DNA from: an uncultured Oscillospiraceae bacterium
GTDB lineage: Bacteria > Bacillota > Clostridia > Oscillospirales > Ruminococcaceae
Direction of reading: 5' to 3'
Assembly: GCA_934448295.1 (NCBI GenBank)
Contig: CAKSEY010000001.1
Location: 186,001-250,000, forward strand
DNA: 64,000 bases
Numbering within the stretch: position 1 is the first letter of the stretch; the number at the start of each line of letters is the position of its first letter. This document shows, piece by piece, positions 1 through 9,100 of the stretch. Position numbers and translations under genes: made by a program. The notes under the pieces are model-generated. The model saw only the letters and a list, made by a program, of their open reading frames with translations, was not told where the DNA came from and searched no databases.

Positions 1-1089
1 ATCTATCTTGTTGACATAGAACTTCTGAGCGAGAGTATCGTTCTTTTCCCACGTCTGGATATTGGTTCCTGCGGAGAGGTCTGCCTTGTTGATATCAAGA
101 TAATATCCAAGCGCGTTCTTTATATACACACCATCGCCATTCGTGAAGAATTTCCAACGCTGCGCATCTGAGTTGTATTCGTCCCACAGAATGACATTAG
201 CTCCATTTCCGGCAACTTCGCCCTCAACGGCAAGATGTTTTCTGCTGTATATATGTCTTATCCTATACCAGCCTGTGCCGTCATTGTATATGTAGAAATC
301 GTTCGCGCCTTCGCTCCATGTATTTAAACGAATATTGGTACCATTCCAGATATCGTTGTTGGCTACATCAACAAATAAAATGTTATTAGACTGTATGTTG
401 TAAGCACCGTCAGCAATAGTTATTTCCTGCATTTCAGTCTGAGCAGCGCTTTCCTGATTAGGTTCTACCTTAAACTTCCAGATGTTTGAGAACCTGGCTA
501 AATTGTACTTGGTGTATGCGATTTCATTTGCATAGGAGCTGTAAGCCCAGTCCGCCCAGGAATCGCTTATCAGAGCCTTGCCTGTATCTAAGGACGCACC
601 TCTTAAAACGTATGTCGTGTGGGACGGACCCATCAGGCATAAGTAATAGCCCTCGTTAAGCAGGTTCATTATCTTTTTGTTGGCAGTAGACTTGGAATAG
701 TAATACCTCTTGCCATTTTTGGAGTAGGTAAGGGATTCCTTGCCGCAGAACTTGATCGCACCATTGGTATACATATCCGGCGCTTTTCCAGCATACGTTT
801 CCTGATAGCGGCTGTTAACTAACCCGTTGTCTACCAGATAGCCGCTGAACTCATCGGGATTTGCAAAGCCTGCGTAACCGGCTTCAGCGATCATCTTGGC
901 ATATGCAACTGTCCTGCAGCCTGCCTGCCTTACAACTGAGCTTGAGCTTGCTCCTTGGCTCCAAAGATACCACTGATCTTTTGAAGTCCAGCCCGCTTTT
1001 CCTGATTTAGCGGTGTACGCTGCGAATGAGGTTACCGATACCACGAGCACTGTAACCAACGCAGTAAATACTGATAATGCCTTTTTCAT
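1..1089 (-). CDS. Secreted cysteine-peptidase-like protein with ricin-type lectin domain (partial, 3' end off window)
   Basis: 363 residues are visible before the window edge. Residues 1-23 form a Sec signal peptide (basic MKK, then a hydrophobic stretch ending SFA). Residues 24-185 look like a C39/papain-type fold: Cys58 in a GCRTVAY helix start, His157 in PSHTTYVL and Asp176 in ISDSWADW would be the Cys-His-Asp triad. Residues from about 221 show ricin-B lectin repeats with QxW-like motifs (AQRWKF, LAQKFYV), which normally bind sugars. The product is probably exported and could act on the cell wall or dietary protein; substrate unknown. The ATG at 1089 follows GGAGG with good spacing. The gene lies behind its own promoter, downstream of tuf on the same strand. 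The triad is inferred from motif spacing, not shown. Confidence 0.8.
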   Translation of the reverse strand, partial: MKKALSVFTALVTVLVVSVTSFAAYTAKSGKAGWTSKDQWYLWSQGASSSSVVRQAGCRTVAYAKMIAEAGYAGFANPDEFSGYLVDNGLVNSRYQETYAGKAPDMYTNGAIKFCGKESLTYSKNGKRYYYSKSTANKKIMNLLNEGYYLCLMGPSHTTYVLRGASLDTGKALISDSWADWAYSSYANEIAYTKYNLARFSNIWKFKVEPNQESAAQTEMQEITIADGAYNIQSNNILFVDVANNDIWNGTNIRLNTWSEGANDFYIYNDGTGWYRIRHIYSRKHLAVEGEVAGNGANVILWDEYNSDAQRWKFFTNGDGVYIKNALGYYLDINKADLSAGTNIQTWEKNDTLAQKFYVNKID

Positions 1090-1129
1090 ATGTACCTCCA
1101 TTTCCCCATACATTTGAGTTTATAAGAGT

Positions 1130-1158
1130 ATTATATCACTAAACGATTTACTTGTCAA
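1130..1158 (-). promoter_or_regulatory. Sigma-70-type promoter for the lectin/peptidase gene
   Basis: On the minus strand TTGACA (1153-1158) is followed after 17 bases by TATAAT (1130-1135), about 40 bases before the start codon. The -35 lies inside the decayed duplicate described for 1135-1340; the parental copy has ATGACA at the matching place. Confidence 0.8.
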
Positions 1159-1340
1159 TATTTTATTACAAATTATTCTATAAAAAAATCCTTTTTTTGA
1201 AAAAGCGACTTTATTATTGTAAAGTGGTTTGCATCAGTGCAGCGTGAATCAGCCATTGATTCCGCTTAACAAAGCCAAAAAGCTACAATTCTTTACTCTC
1301 ACGGATAGCTGAACGCAGGTCACTTTCGATAGCGATAGGA
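1135..1340 (-). pseudogene. Decayed tandem copy of the tuf 3' end, terminator and downstream DNA
   Basis: Positions 1135-1340 align with about 1365-1570 at a constant offset of 230 (229 after one indel). The first 50 coding-end bases (1211-1260 against 1441-1490) match at 43 of 50. Read on the minus strand the copy gives PIAIESDLRSAIRES then a stop, where intact EF-Tu has PIAIEEGLRFAIREG. The terminator equivalent (about 1181-1210) has lost its GC stem. This is either a tandem duplication or what is left of a second tuf. It cannot encode a useful protein. Confidence 0.85.
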
Positions 1341-1410
1341 ATTATAATTTACTTGTCTACAAATATCACGAAACAATTTAATTGTCATTATTTAAATCGT
1401 ATAGACATAC

Positions 1411-1440
1411 AAAAAACCGCCTCCCTTTCGGGAAGCGGTC
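1411..1440 (-). terminator. Intrinsic terminator of tuf
   Basis: Minus-strand stem ACCGC...GCGGT, extended by TTCCC/GGGA around a GAAA loop, followed by TTTTTT. It lies about 40 bases after the tuf stop and ends the fusA-tuf transcription. Confidence 0.9.
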
Positions 1441-1478
1441 TTATTATTGTGAAGTGGTTTGCACCAGCTCAGCGGGAA

Positions 1479-2681
1479 TTAGCCGTTGATCTTGGTAACA
1501 ACGCCGGAACCTACGGTTCTACCACCCTCACGGATAGCGAAACGGAGACCCTCTTCAATAGCGATAGGAGTGATGAGCTCAACGTCCATAACTACGTTAT
1601 CGCCAGGCATGCACATTTCCTTGTCAGCAGGAAGAGTGATTACGCCGGTAACGTCTGTGGTTCTGAAGAAGAACTGCGGACGATAGTTGGAAACGAACGG
1701 AGTATGACGGCCGCCCTCTTCCTTCTTAAGAACGTAAACCTGACCTGTGAACTTGGTGTGCGGGTGAATGGAACCGGGCTTGCAGAGAACCTGACCACGC
1801 TCGATATCCTGACGTGTAACACCACGGAGCAGAGCGCCGATGTTGTAACCAGCTACTGCCTCGTCCAGAGTCTTTCTGAACATCTCAAGACCTGTAACAA
1901 CAGTGGACTTGGGCTCGTCAGTAAGACCAGTGATCTCAACGGTGTCGTTAACCTTAACTACGCCACGCTCAACTCTGCCAGTTGCAACGGTACCACGGCC
2001 GGTGATGGTCATAGTATCCTCAACAGGCATAAGGAACGGCTTGTTCTCATCGCGCTCAGGAGCAGGGATGTACTCGTCAACAGCGTCCATGAGCTCCTTG
2101 ATGCAAGCATACTCGGGAGCGTTAGGATCTGTGGAAGTAGAATCCAGAGCAACCTTAGCGGAACCGCGGATAACGGGAACGTCGTCGCCGGGGAAGTCGT
2201 TCTGAGTAAGAACGTCACGGATATCCATCTCTACGAGGTCGAGCAGCTCGGGATCGTCAACGTCATCGCACTTGTTGATGAATACAACGATTGCAGGAAC
2301 GCCTACCTGGCGAGCGAGAAGGATGTGCTCCTTGGTCTGAGCCATAGGGCCGTCAGTACCAGCAACAACGAGGATAGCGCCGTCCATCTGAGCAGCACCG
2401 GTGATCATGTTCTTGATATAGTCAGCATGGCCGGGGCAGTCAACGTGAGCGTAGTGACGCTTCTCAGTCTCATACTCAACGTGAGCGGTGTTGATTGTGA
2501 TACCACGCTCTCTCTCCTCCGGAGCCTTATCGATCATGTCGTAAGCTTCGAACTTAGCCTTGCCCTGAAGGGAAAGCCACTTTGTGATAGCAGCGGTGGT
2601 GGTGGTCTTACCGTGGTCTACGTGACCGATGGTACCAATGTTTACGTGGGGCTTGGTGGAATTATAATGTTCCTTTGCCAT
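1479..2681 (-). CDS. tuf: Elongation factor Tu
   Basis: A 400-residue GTPase that delivers aminoacyl-tRNA to the ribosomal A site. The GTP-binding motifs are present: GHVDHGKT at 19-26, DCPGHAD near 82 and NKCD near 137; domains II and III follow and the C terminus is VVTKING. The ATG at 2681 is chosen because AAGGAGG sits 7 bases upstream and the product then begins MAKEHYNS, as in other EF-Tu proteins; an in-frame ATG at 2720 would add 13 unrelated residues. It is last in the rpoB-to-tuf block, with its own promoter in the fusA-tuf gap and a strong terminator behind it. Confidence 0.98.
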   Translation of the reverse strand: MAKEHYNSTKPHVNIGTIGHVDHGKTTTTAAITKWLSLQGKAKFEAYDMIDKAPEERERGITINTAHVEYETEKRHYAHVDCPGHADYIKNMITGAAQMDGAILVVAGTDGPMAQTKEHILLARQVGVPAIVVFINKCDDVDDPELLDLVEMDIRDVLTQNDFPGDDVPVIRGSAKVALDSTSTDPNAPEYACIKELMDAVDEYIPAPERDENKPFLMPVEDTMTITGRGTVATGRVERGVVKVNDTVEITGLTDEPKSTVVTGLEMFRKTLDEAVAGYNIGALLRGVTRQDIERGQVLCKPGSIHPHTKFTGQVYVLKKEEGGRHTPFVSNYRPQFFFRTTDVTGVITLPADKEMCMPGDNVVMDVELITPIAIEEGLRFAIREGGRTVGSGVVTKING

Positions 2682-2710
2682 GGGTATGTCCTCCTTAATA
2701 GGTGATCTGG

Positions 2711-2733
2711 AGTCCCCCATTGGGAGGGGGACG
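2711..2733 (-). other. Leader stem-loop before tuf
   Basis: The minus strand reads GTCCCCC, a 7-base loop, then GGGGGAC, between the tuf promoter and its ribosome binding site. It has no T-run, so it may be an RNA stability or translation element. Only the dyad is observed. Confidence 0.5.
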
Positions 2734-2752
2734 CCGCAATTTCAGTAATATT

Positions 2753-2781
2753 ATTTTAACATCTTTCCGTGAAAAAATCAA
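2753..2781 (-). promoter_or_regulatory. tuf promoter
   Basis: On the minus strand TTGATT (2776-2781), a 17-base spacer and TAAAAT (2753-2758), inside the fusA-tuf gap. This allows tuf expression independent of the upstream str genes. Confidence 0.7.
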
Positions 2782-2827
2782 GTAGTTTCACAGAAAAAAT
2801 GCGCTGAGAGTGCAATTTTAACGGAAA

Positions 2828-4915
2828 TCAGCCGTTCTGCTTGCGCTTGCTCATGATAGCCTCGGAAATGGACTTCGGAACCTCGATGTAGTGGCTCGGC
2901 TGCATTACATACTGGCCGCGGCCCTGGGTCTTGGAACGAAGATCGTTGGAGTAGCCGAACATCTCAGAAAGCGGAACGAATGCGGTTACCTGAACGGAAC
3001 CGTTTCTTGTTTCCTGGTTCTGGATCTGACCACGTCTGGAGTTGAGGTCGCCGATTACGTTACCGATGTAATCATCAGGAACGACAACGTCAACACGCAT
3101 GATCGGCTCGAGGATAACGGAGTGAGCCTGTCTGAGGGCCTCCTTGATAGCCATAGAACCTGCGATCTTAAATGCCATTTCAGAGGAGTCTACCTCGTGA
3201 TAAGAACCGTCGTACAGGGAAACCTTGATGTCTACAACAGGATAGCCTGCGAGAACACCGGCGTTGAGAGCGCCCTGGATACCTGCGTCAACAGCGGGGA
3301 TGAACTCCTTGGGGATAGAACCGCCGACAACGTCGTTGCTGAACTCGTAGCCCTTACCGGACTCGTTCGGCTCTACCTTTATCTTAACGTGACCGTACTG
3401 ACCGGAACCACCAGACTGACGCTTATACTTCATGTCGATGTCTGCTGTACCGGTGATGGTCTCCTTGTAAGCAACCTGAGGAGCACCAACGTTAGCCTCG
3501 ACCTTGAACTCACGGAGAAGTCTGTCAACGATGATATCGAGGTGGAGCTCACCCATACCAGCGATGATTGTCTGACCGGTCTCCTGGTTTGTCCAGGTCT
3601 TGAAGGTCGGGTCCTCTTCAGCAAGCTTTGCGAGTGCGATAGCCATCTTTTCCTGACCAGCCTTGGTCTTGGGCTCGATAGCGAGGTCAATAACCGGCTC
3701 CGGGAACTCCATGGACTCAAGGATAACAGGGTGGTTCTCATCGCAGAGAGTATCACCTGTGGTGGTGTACTTTGTACCAACTACGGCTGCGATATCGCCG
3801 CACGGGCAAGCGTCGATATCCTGTCTGTGGTTGGAGTGCATCTGCAGGATACGACCCATACGCTCGGTCTTGTCCTTAGTTGCGTTCAGAACGCTTGTAC
3901 CAGCCTCAACATAACCGGAATAAACTCTGAAGAAGCAGAGCTTACCAACGAACGGGTCGGTAGCGATCTTGAATGCAAGTGCGGAGAACGGCTGATCATC
4001 GCCAGCGTGTCTTTCAACTTCCTCACCGGTCTCGGGGTCGATACCCTTGATGGAAGGAATGTCGAGAGGAGAAGGCATATAGTCAACAACAGCGTCAAGA
4101 AGCTTCTGAACGCCCTTGTTTCTGTAAGAAGTACCGCAGGTTACGGGAACGAACTTGTTCTCGATAGTACCCTTTCTGATGGCAGCCTTGATCTCCTCAA
4201 TGGTGAAATCCTCACCCTCGGATTCGAAGTATCTCTCCATCAGTGCATCGTCCAGCTCGGCAACCTTCTCGAGGAGGTTCTGTCTGTACTCCTTAGCCTT
4301 GTCCAGCATATCGGCAGGGATATCCTCAACGCGCATATCCTTACCCATATCATCGTAGTAAATATCAGCCTTCATCTCAACGAGGTCGATGATTCCTCTG
4401 AAGTCCGCCTCAGAACCGATGGGGAGCTGGATCGGAACAGCGTTGCACTTGAGTCTGTCGTGCATCATCTGTACTACGTTGTAGAAGTCTGCGCCCATGA
4501 TATCCATCTTGTTGACATAAGCCATTCTGGGTACATGGTATTCATCTGCCTGACGCCATACTGTTTCTGACTGAGGCTCTACGCCGCCCTTTGCACAGAA
4601 AACAGTTACGGAACCGTCAAGAACTCTCAGGGAACGCTGAACTTCAACGGTGAAGTCAACGTGACCAGGGGTATCGATAATATTGATTCTGTGACCCTTC
4701 CAGAAGGCTGTTGTAGCGGCAGAAGTAATTGTGATACCTCTTTCCTGCTCCTGAGCCATCCAGTCCATCGTTGCAGTACCATCGTGAGTTTCACCGATCT
4801 TGTGGTTTACACCAGTGTAGAACAGGATACGCTCTGTGGTAGTTGTCTTACCTGCGTCGATGTGCGCCATGATACCAATATTACGGGTCATTTCGAGAGA
4901 TACGTCTCTTTTCAT
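2828..4915 (-). CDS. fusA: Elongation factor G
   Basis: A 695-residue translocation GTPase. It has AHIDAGKTT near residue 17, DTPGHVDF near 80 and NKMD near 135, then EF-G domains II-V, with domain IV including GGSIPKEFIPAVDAG. The length is typical. The ATG at 4915 is preceded by GGAGG with 6-base spacing. It lies between rpsG and tuf in the conserved str order; the 63-base gap to rpsG holds two small palindromes (4928-4959) but no convincing promoter, so it is probably cotranscribed with rpsL-rpsG. Confidence 0.98.
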   Translation of the reverse strand: MKRDVSLEMTRNIGIMAHIDAGKTTTTERILFYTGVNHKIGETHDGTATMDWMAQEQERGITITSAATTAFWKGHRINIIDTPGHVDFTVEVQRSLRVLDGSVTVFCAKGGVEPQSETVWRQADEYHVPRMAYVNKMDIMGADFYNVVQMMHDRLKCNAVPIQLPIGSEADFRGIIDLVEMKADIYYDDMGKDMRVEDIPADMLDKAKEYRQNLLEKVAELDDALMERYFESEGEDFTIEEIKAAIRKGTIENKFVPVTCGTSYRNKGVQKLLDAVVDYMPSPLDIPSIKGIDPETGEEVERHAGDDQPFSALAFKIATDPFVGKLCFFRVYSGYVEAGTSVLNATKDKTERMGRILQMHSNHRQDIDACPCGDIAAVVGTKYTTTGDTLCDENHPVILESMEFPEPVIDLAIEPKTKAGQEKMAIALAKLAEEDPTFKTWTNQETGQTIIAGMGELHLDIIVDRLLREFKVEANVGAPQVAYKETITGTADIDMKYKRQSGGSGQYGHVKIKVEPNESGKGYEFSNDVVGGSIPKEFIPAVDAGIQGALNAGVLAGYPVVDIKVSLYDGSYHEVDSSEMAFKIAGSMAIKEALRQAHSVILEPIMRVDVVVPDDYIGNVIGDLNSRRGQIQNQETRNGSVQVTAFVPLSEMFGYSNDLRSKTQGRGQYVMQPSHYIEVPKSISEAIMSKRKQNG

Positions 4916-4978
4916 AAATTCCTCCGTAATTCCGGAATTACCCGGGGTTTTATCCCCGGATAAATCATCTGTTTCTGA

Positions 4979-5449
4979 TTACCACTTATAATGTGCGAAA
5001 GCTCTGTTAGCTTCAGCCATCTTATGAGTATCGTCACGCTTCTTGCAAGCGCCGCCCTGACCATTGAGCGCGTCAAGGATCTCGTTTGCAAGTCTTTCCT
5101 TCATTGTCTTTTCGTTGCGCGCACGGCTGTAGGTGGTGATCCATCTCAGGCCGAGTGTGCGTCTTCTCTCGGGGCGAACCTCCATAGGAACCTGGTAGGT
5201 TGCACCGCCGACGCGGCGAGCCTTTACCTCGAGCTGGGGCATGATGTTCTCCATTGCCTCCTCGAAAGCTTCCAGAGCATCCTTGCCGGTCTTTTCAGCA
5301 ACGATCTCAAATGCGCCGTATACGATCTTCTGGGCTACGCCCTTCTTTCCGTCGAGCATGATATTGTTTACCAGTCTTGTTACGAGCTCAGAGCCGTACA
5401 CAGGATCCGGAAGAACCTCACGCTTCGGAACATTACCTCTTCTTGGCAC
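4979..5449 (-). CDS. rpsG: 30S ribosomal protein S7
   Basis: 156 residues, the usual bacterial length, a primary binder of the 3' major domain of 16S rRNA. The start is placed at GTG 5449 because AAGGAGGG lies 7 bases upstream and the product then begins with the family-typical PRRGNVPKRE; an in-frame ATG at 5467 overlaps that ribosome binding site. The C terminus (AFAHYKW) matches the short class of S7 proteins. The gene sits between rpsL and fusA. Confidence 0.97.
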   Translation of the reverse strand: MPRRGNVPKREVLPDPVYGSELVTRLVNNIMLDGKKGVAQKIVYGAFEIVAEKTGKDALEAFEEAMENIMPQLEVKARRVGGATYQVPMEVRPERRRTLGLRWITTYSRARNEKTMKERLANEILDALNGQGGACKKRDDTHKMAEANRAFAHYKW

Positions 5450-5596
5450 TTTACTTCCCTCCTTCATACGAAATGAAAATCATAGGTACTCGAAAGCATA
5501 AAAACCATACCGTTTCGGTGTGGCATTGACCTTCCGCCGTCCAAACAGAGGCTCTATCAAAAATAATGCCTTGTCTGACAGCTATTAAGTCAGAAA

Positions 5597-6022
5597 TTAC
5601 GCTTTCTTTCCAGCCTTCGGACGCTTAGCGCCATACTTGGAGCGTCCCTGCATTCTCTTGTCTACACCCTGAGCGTCGAGTGTACCTCTGATGATGTGGT
5701 AACGCACACCAGGAAGGTCCTTAACACGGCCGCCGCGGATCAGAACAACGGAGTGTTCCTGCAGTTTGTGTCCGATACCGGGAATATAAGCTGTAACTTC
5801 ATAACCGTTAGAAAGCTTAACTCTGGCAACCTTTCTCATCGCGGAGTTCGGCTTCTTAGGGGTCTGGGTACGAACTGCTGTGCAAACGCCTCTCTTCTGG
5901 GGAGAAGACTGGTCGATCTGCTGCTTGTGCAGAGTATTCATGCCCTTCTGAAGTGCAGGAGCCTTGGATTTCTTCTCAGAAACCTCGCGTCCCTTGCGGA
6001 CAAGCTGATTAAACGTAGGCAT
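5597..6022 (-). CDS. rpsL: 30S ribosomal protein S12
   Basis: 141 residues; S12 lies at the decoding centre and controls translational accuracy. The start ATG at 6022 has GGAGGTG upstream and gives MPTFNQLVRKGR; an in-frame ATG at 6091 would add 23 foreign residues. Between residues 25 and 45 it carries a Gln/His-containing insert seen in many Firmicutes S12 proteins. The streptomycin-related lysines in TPKKPNSAMRK and GRVKDLPGVRYH are intact. First gene of the str part of the block. Confidence 0.97.
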   Translation of the reverse strand: MPTFNQLVRKGREVSEKKSKAPALQKGMNTLHKQQIDQSSPQKRGVCTAVRTQTPKKPNSAMRKVARVKLSNGYEVTAYIPGIGHKLQEHSVVLIRGGRVKDLPGVRYHIIRGTLDAQGVDKRMQGRSKYGAKRPKAGKKA

Positions 6023-6099
6023 TATTTCACCTCCAATAAATTTTTGTCTGTTTGTATTTTTCCGGCGGTTTCCGAAAATATACTCACACACATTTATAT

Positions 6100-6128
6100 A
6101 TTTTAAAGCAAATAACGGTGTTTGTCAA
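6100..6128 (-). promoter_or_regulatory. rpsL (str operon) promoter
   Basis: On the minus strand TTGACA (6123-6128), a 17-base spacer and TAAAAT (6100-6105), just after rpoC. The -35 is buried in the long stem-loop at 6114-6161. Confidence 0.8.
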
Positions 6129-6161
6129 GAGTTTCAGCGAAACTTTGTAGCAAACACCGTT
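6114..6161 (-). terminator. Long stem-loop between rpoC and rpsL
   Basis: An 11-bp outer stem (AACGGTGTTTG with CAAACACCGTT) encloses an inner AGTTTC/GAAACT stem. On the minus strand it lies 35 bases after the rpoC stop and is followed by ATTTGCTTT rather than a clean T-run. It could end or attenuate rpoBC transcription, and it overlaps the rpsL promoter. Confidence 0.6.
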
Positions 6162-6195
6162 ATAGTTAAATCATAGCTGCTGGTTTTTGTGCATT

Positions 6196-9100
6196 TTAGC
6201 CAACAGTTTCATCGCTGGAAGCATTCTCAGCCTCTGCCGAAGCGGCAGCCGCAGCAGCCTTCTCAGCCTCGCGCTCTTCAGCGAAAAGACCGGTTCCGGC
6301 GGGAATGAGCTTACCGATGATAACGTTCTCCTTAAGACCGAGCAGCGGGTCGATCTTGCCGCGGATAGCGGCGTCAGTGAGAACTCTTGTGGTCTCCTGG
6401 AAGGAAGCCGCCGACAGGAAGCTGTCCGTTGCCAGGGAGGCCTTTGTGATACCGAGGAGCACCGGCTCAGTCTGCGGCATTCTGAGACCTATCTCGCCCG
6501 CGTCAATGCGGTTCTGGATTTCCTCGCAGACCTCTGTCAGCTCGTTCTTGCCGATGATGGAGCCAGGGAGCAGATAGCTGTCGCCCGGATCGGTGATCCT
6601 GATCTTTCTCATCATCTGGCGAACGATGACCTCGATATGCTTATCGTTGATATCAACACCCTGTAAGCGGTAAACCTTCTGGACTTCGGCGATGATGTAG
6701 TTCTGAACTGCCTCTTCGCCCTTTACCTCCAGAACGTCGTGCGGGTTGATGGAACCCTCGGTCAGTGCGTCGCCGGCAACAACGGTGTCTCCGTCGTATA
6801 CCTTGGGTCTGTAACCGAACGGAACTGCGTAAGCCTCTTCCGTGCCGTCAGCCTGGGTGATGATAGCGTGTCTTGTTTTCTTGATCTCCTCGTAACGAAC
6901 CTTACCGGAGACCTTGGTGATGATAGCCGCGTTCTTCGGACGGCGGCTCTCGAAAAGCTCCTCTACTCGCGGAAGACCCTGTGTGATATCTTCTGCGGAA
7001 GCGATACCGCCGGTATGGAACGTTCTCATCGTAAGCTGTGTACCAGGCTCGCCGATGGACTGCGCCGCGATGATACCTACCGCCTCGCCGATGTTGATGA
7101 GCTGACCGTTAGCCAGGGACGCGCCGTAGCAGTGTGCGCAGACGCCGTTCTTAAGTCCGCAGGTAAGCACGGAGCGTACCTTTACCTTTTCAGGCTCGCA
7201 CTTAACGATCTTTGCAGCGTCCTGATCGTTCATCAGCTTATCCTTGGAAACCAGCACGTTGCCGTCCTTGTCCTTGAAGTCCTCGGACAGATAACGTCCT
7301 ACAAGACGTTCGCTCAGCGGCTCTACAAGCTCCTTGCCCTCGCGTATCTCGTAAACGTCGATACCGTTGGTGGTGCCGCAGTCCTCCTCGCGGATAATAA
7401 CTTCCTGGGATACATCGACCAGTCGTCTTGTCAGATAACCGGAGTCCGCCGTTCTCAGCGCGGTATCCGCCAGACCCTTACGGGCGCCACGGGAGGAGAT
7501 GAAGTATTCCAGAATGTTCAGACCCTCACGGTAGTTAGCCCTGATAGGCATTTCGATGGTCGCACCGGAGGTGTTCGCGATAAGTCCTCTCATTCCGGCA
7601 AGCTGTCTTATCTGGTTCTTAGAACCACGGGCTCCGGAGTCCGCCATCATATAGATGTTGTTGTACTTATCGAGGTTGTCGTTCAGCGCGTTACCTACAT
7701 CTTCGGTCGCCTTGTTCCAGATGCTGATGAACTCAGCCTTTCTCTCGGTGTCGGAGATGAAGCCGCGGTTGAACTGCTTGTTCAGCTTTGCGATCTTTGC
7801 GTCCGCGTCGGCGAGAATCTGAGCCTTCTGCGGCGGGATATCAGCGTCGCATACCGCAACGGTGATACCGGATCTTGTGGAGTACTTATAGCCCATAGCC
7901 TTGATCTTGTCAAGCACCTGGGCAGTGGTAGCCGTGCCGTGATTCTTCAGGCAGCGGTCGATTATCTTACCGAGCTGGCTCTTGCCTACCTTGAAGGATA
8001 TCTCATAATCGAGCTGGTGCTCGGGGTCTGTTCTGTCAACATAGCCGAGATCCTGCGGGATATGCTCGTTGAAGATGATACGTCCAACTGTCGCAGGAAC
8101 GAGCTTTGTGATCTTGGTGTCGCCGAGATCCTTTGTAACTCTTACCTTGATAGCGGCATGAATGGAGATAACGCCGTCCTGATAAGCCATGATAGCTTCG
8201 TTGGCGTCGCGGAACACCTTGCCCTCGCCCTTTTCGCCGGGCTTGTCAAGGGTCAGGTAGTAGGAGCCGAGTACCATATCTTGTGTAGGAACGGTAACAG
8301 GGCGGCCGTCAGACGGCTTTAAGAGGTTCTTAGCCGCCAGCATGAGGGTTCTAGCCTCTTCCTGTGCCTCAGCGGACAGGGGAAGATGAACCGCCATCTG
8401 GTCGCCGTCGAAGTCCGCGTTGAACGCGGTGCAGCACAGCGGGTGCAGCTTTATCGCACGACCCTCAACGAGGATCGGAGAGAATGCCTGGATACCGAGT
8501 CTGTGGAGCGTAGGCGCACGGTTCAGCAGCACGGGGTGATCCTTGATAACGCACTCCAGGGAATCCCATACCTTGTCGTCTGCGCGCTCTACCATCTTCT
8601 TCGCCTGCTTGATGTTCTGGGCGCTGCCCTTGACTACCAGGTCGTTGAGAACGAACGGCTTGAACAGCTCGAGCGCCATCTCCTTCGGGAGACCGCACTG
8701 ATCCATCTTGAGCTCAGGGCCAACGACGATAACGGAACGTCCGGAGTAGTCGACGCGCTTACCGAGCAGGTTCTGACGGAAGCGTCCCTGCTTACCCTTT
8801 AACAGGTCGGAGAGGGACTTCAGCGGGCGGTTGTTGGAGCCGGTGTACGGTCTGCCGTGTCTGCCGTTGTCGATGAGGGCGTCAACCGCTTCCTGGAGCA
8901 TACGCTTCTCGTTTCTCACGATTATCTCAGGGGAGCTGTATTCATACAGCTTTCTCAGACGGTTGTTCCTGTTGATAACGCGTCTGTAAAGCTCGTTCAG
9001 GTCGGAAACGCCGTATCTGCCGCCGTCGAGCTGTACCATCGGGCGGATATCCGGGGGAATTACCGGGATAGCGTTGAGCACCATCCACTCGGGACGGTTG

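Noticed and set aside
1353..2705. 450-codon open frame opposite tuf (plus strand)
   Set aside because: It is the shadow of tuf caused by its strong codon bias; no ribosome binding site, no recognisable domain, and EF-Tu is beyond doubt on the other strand.
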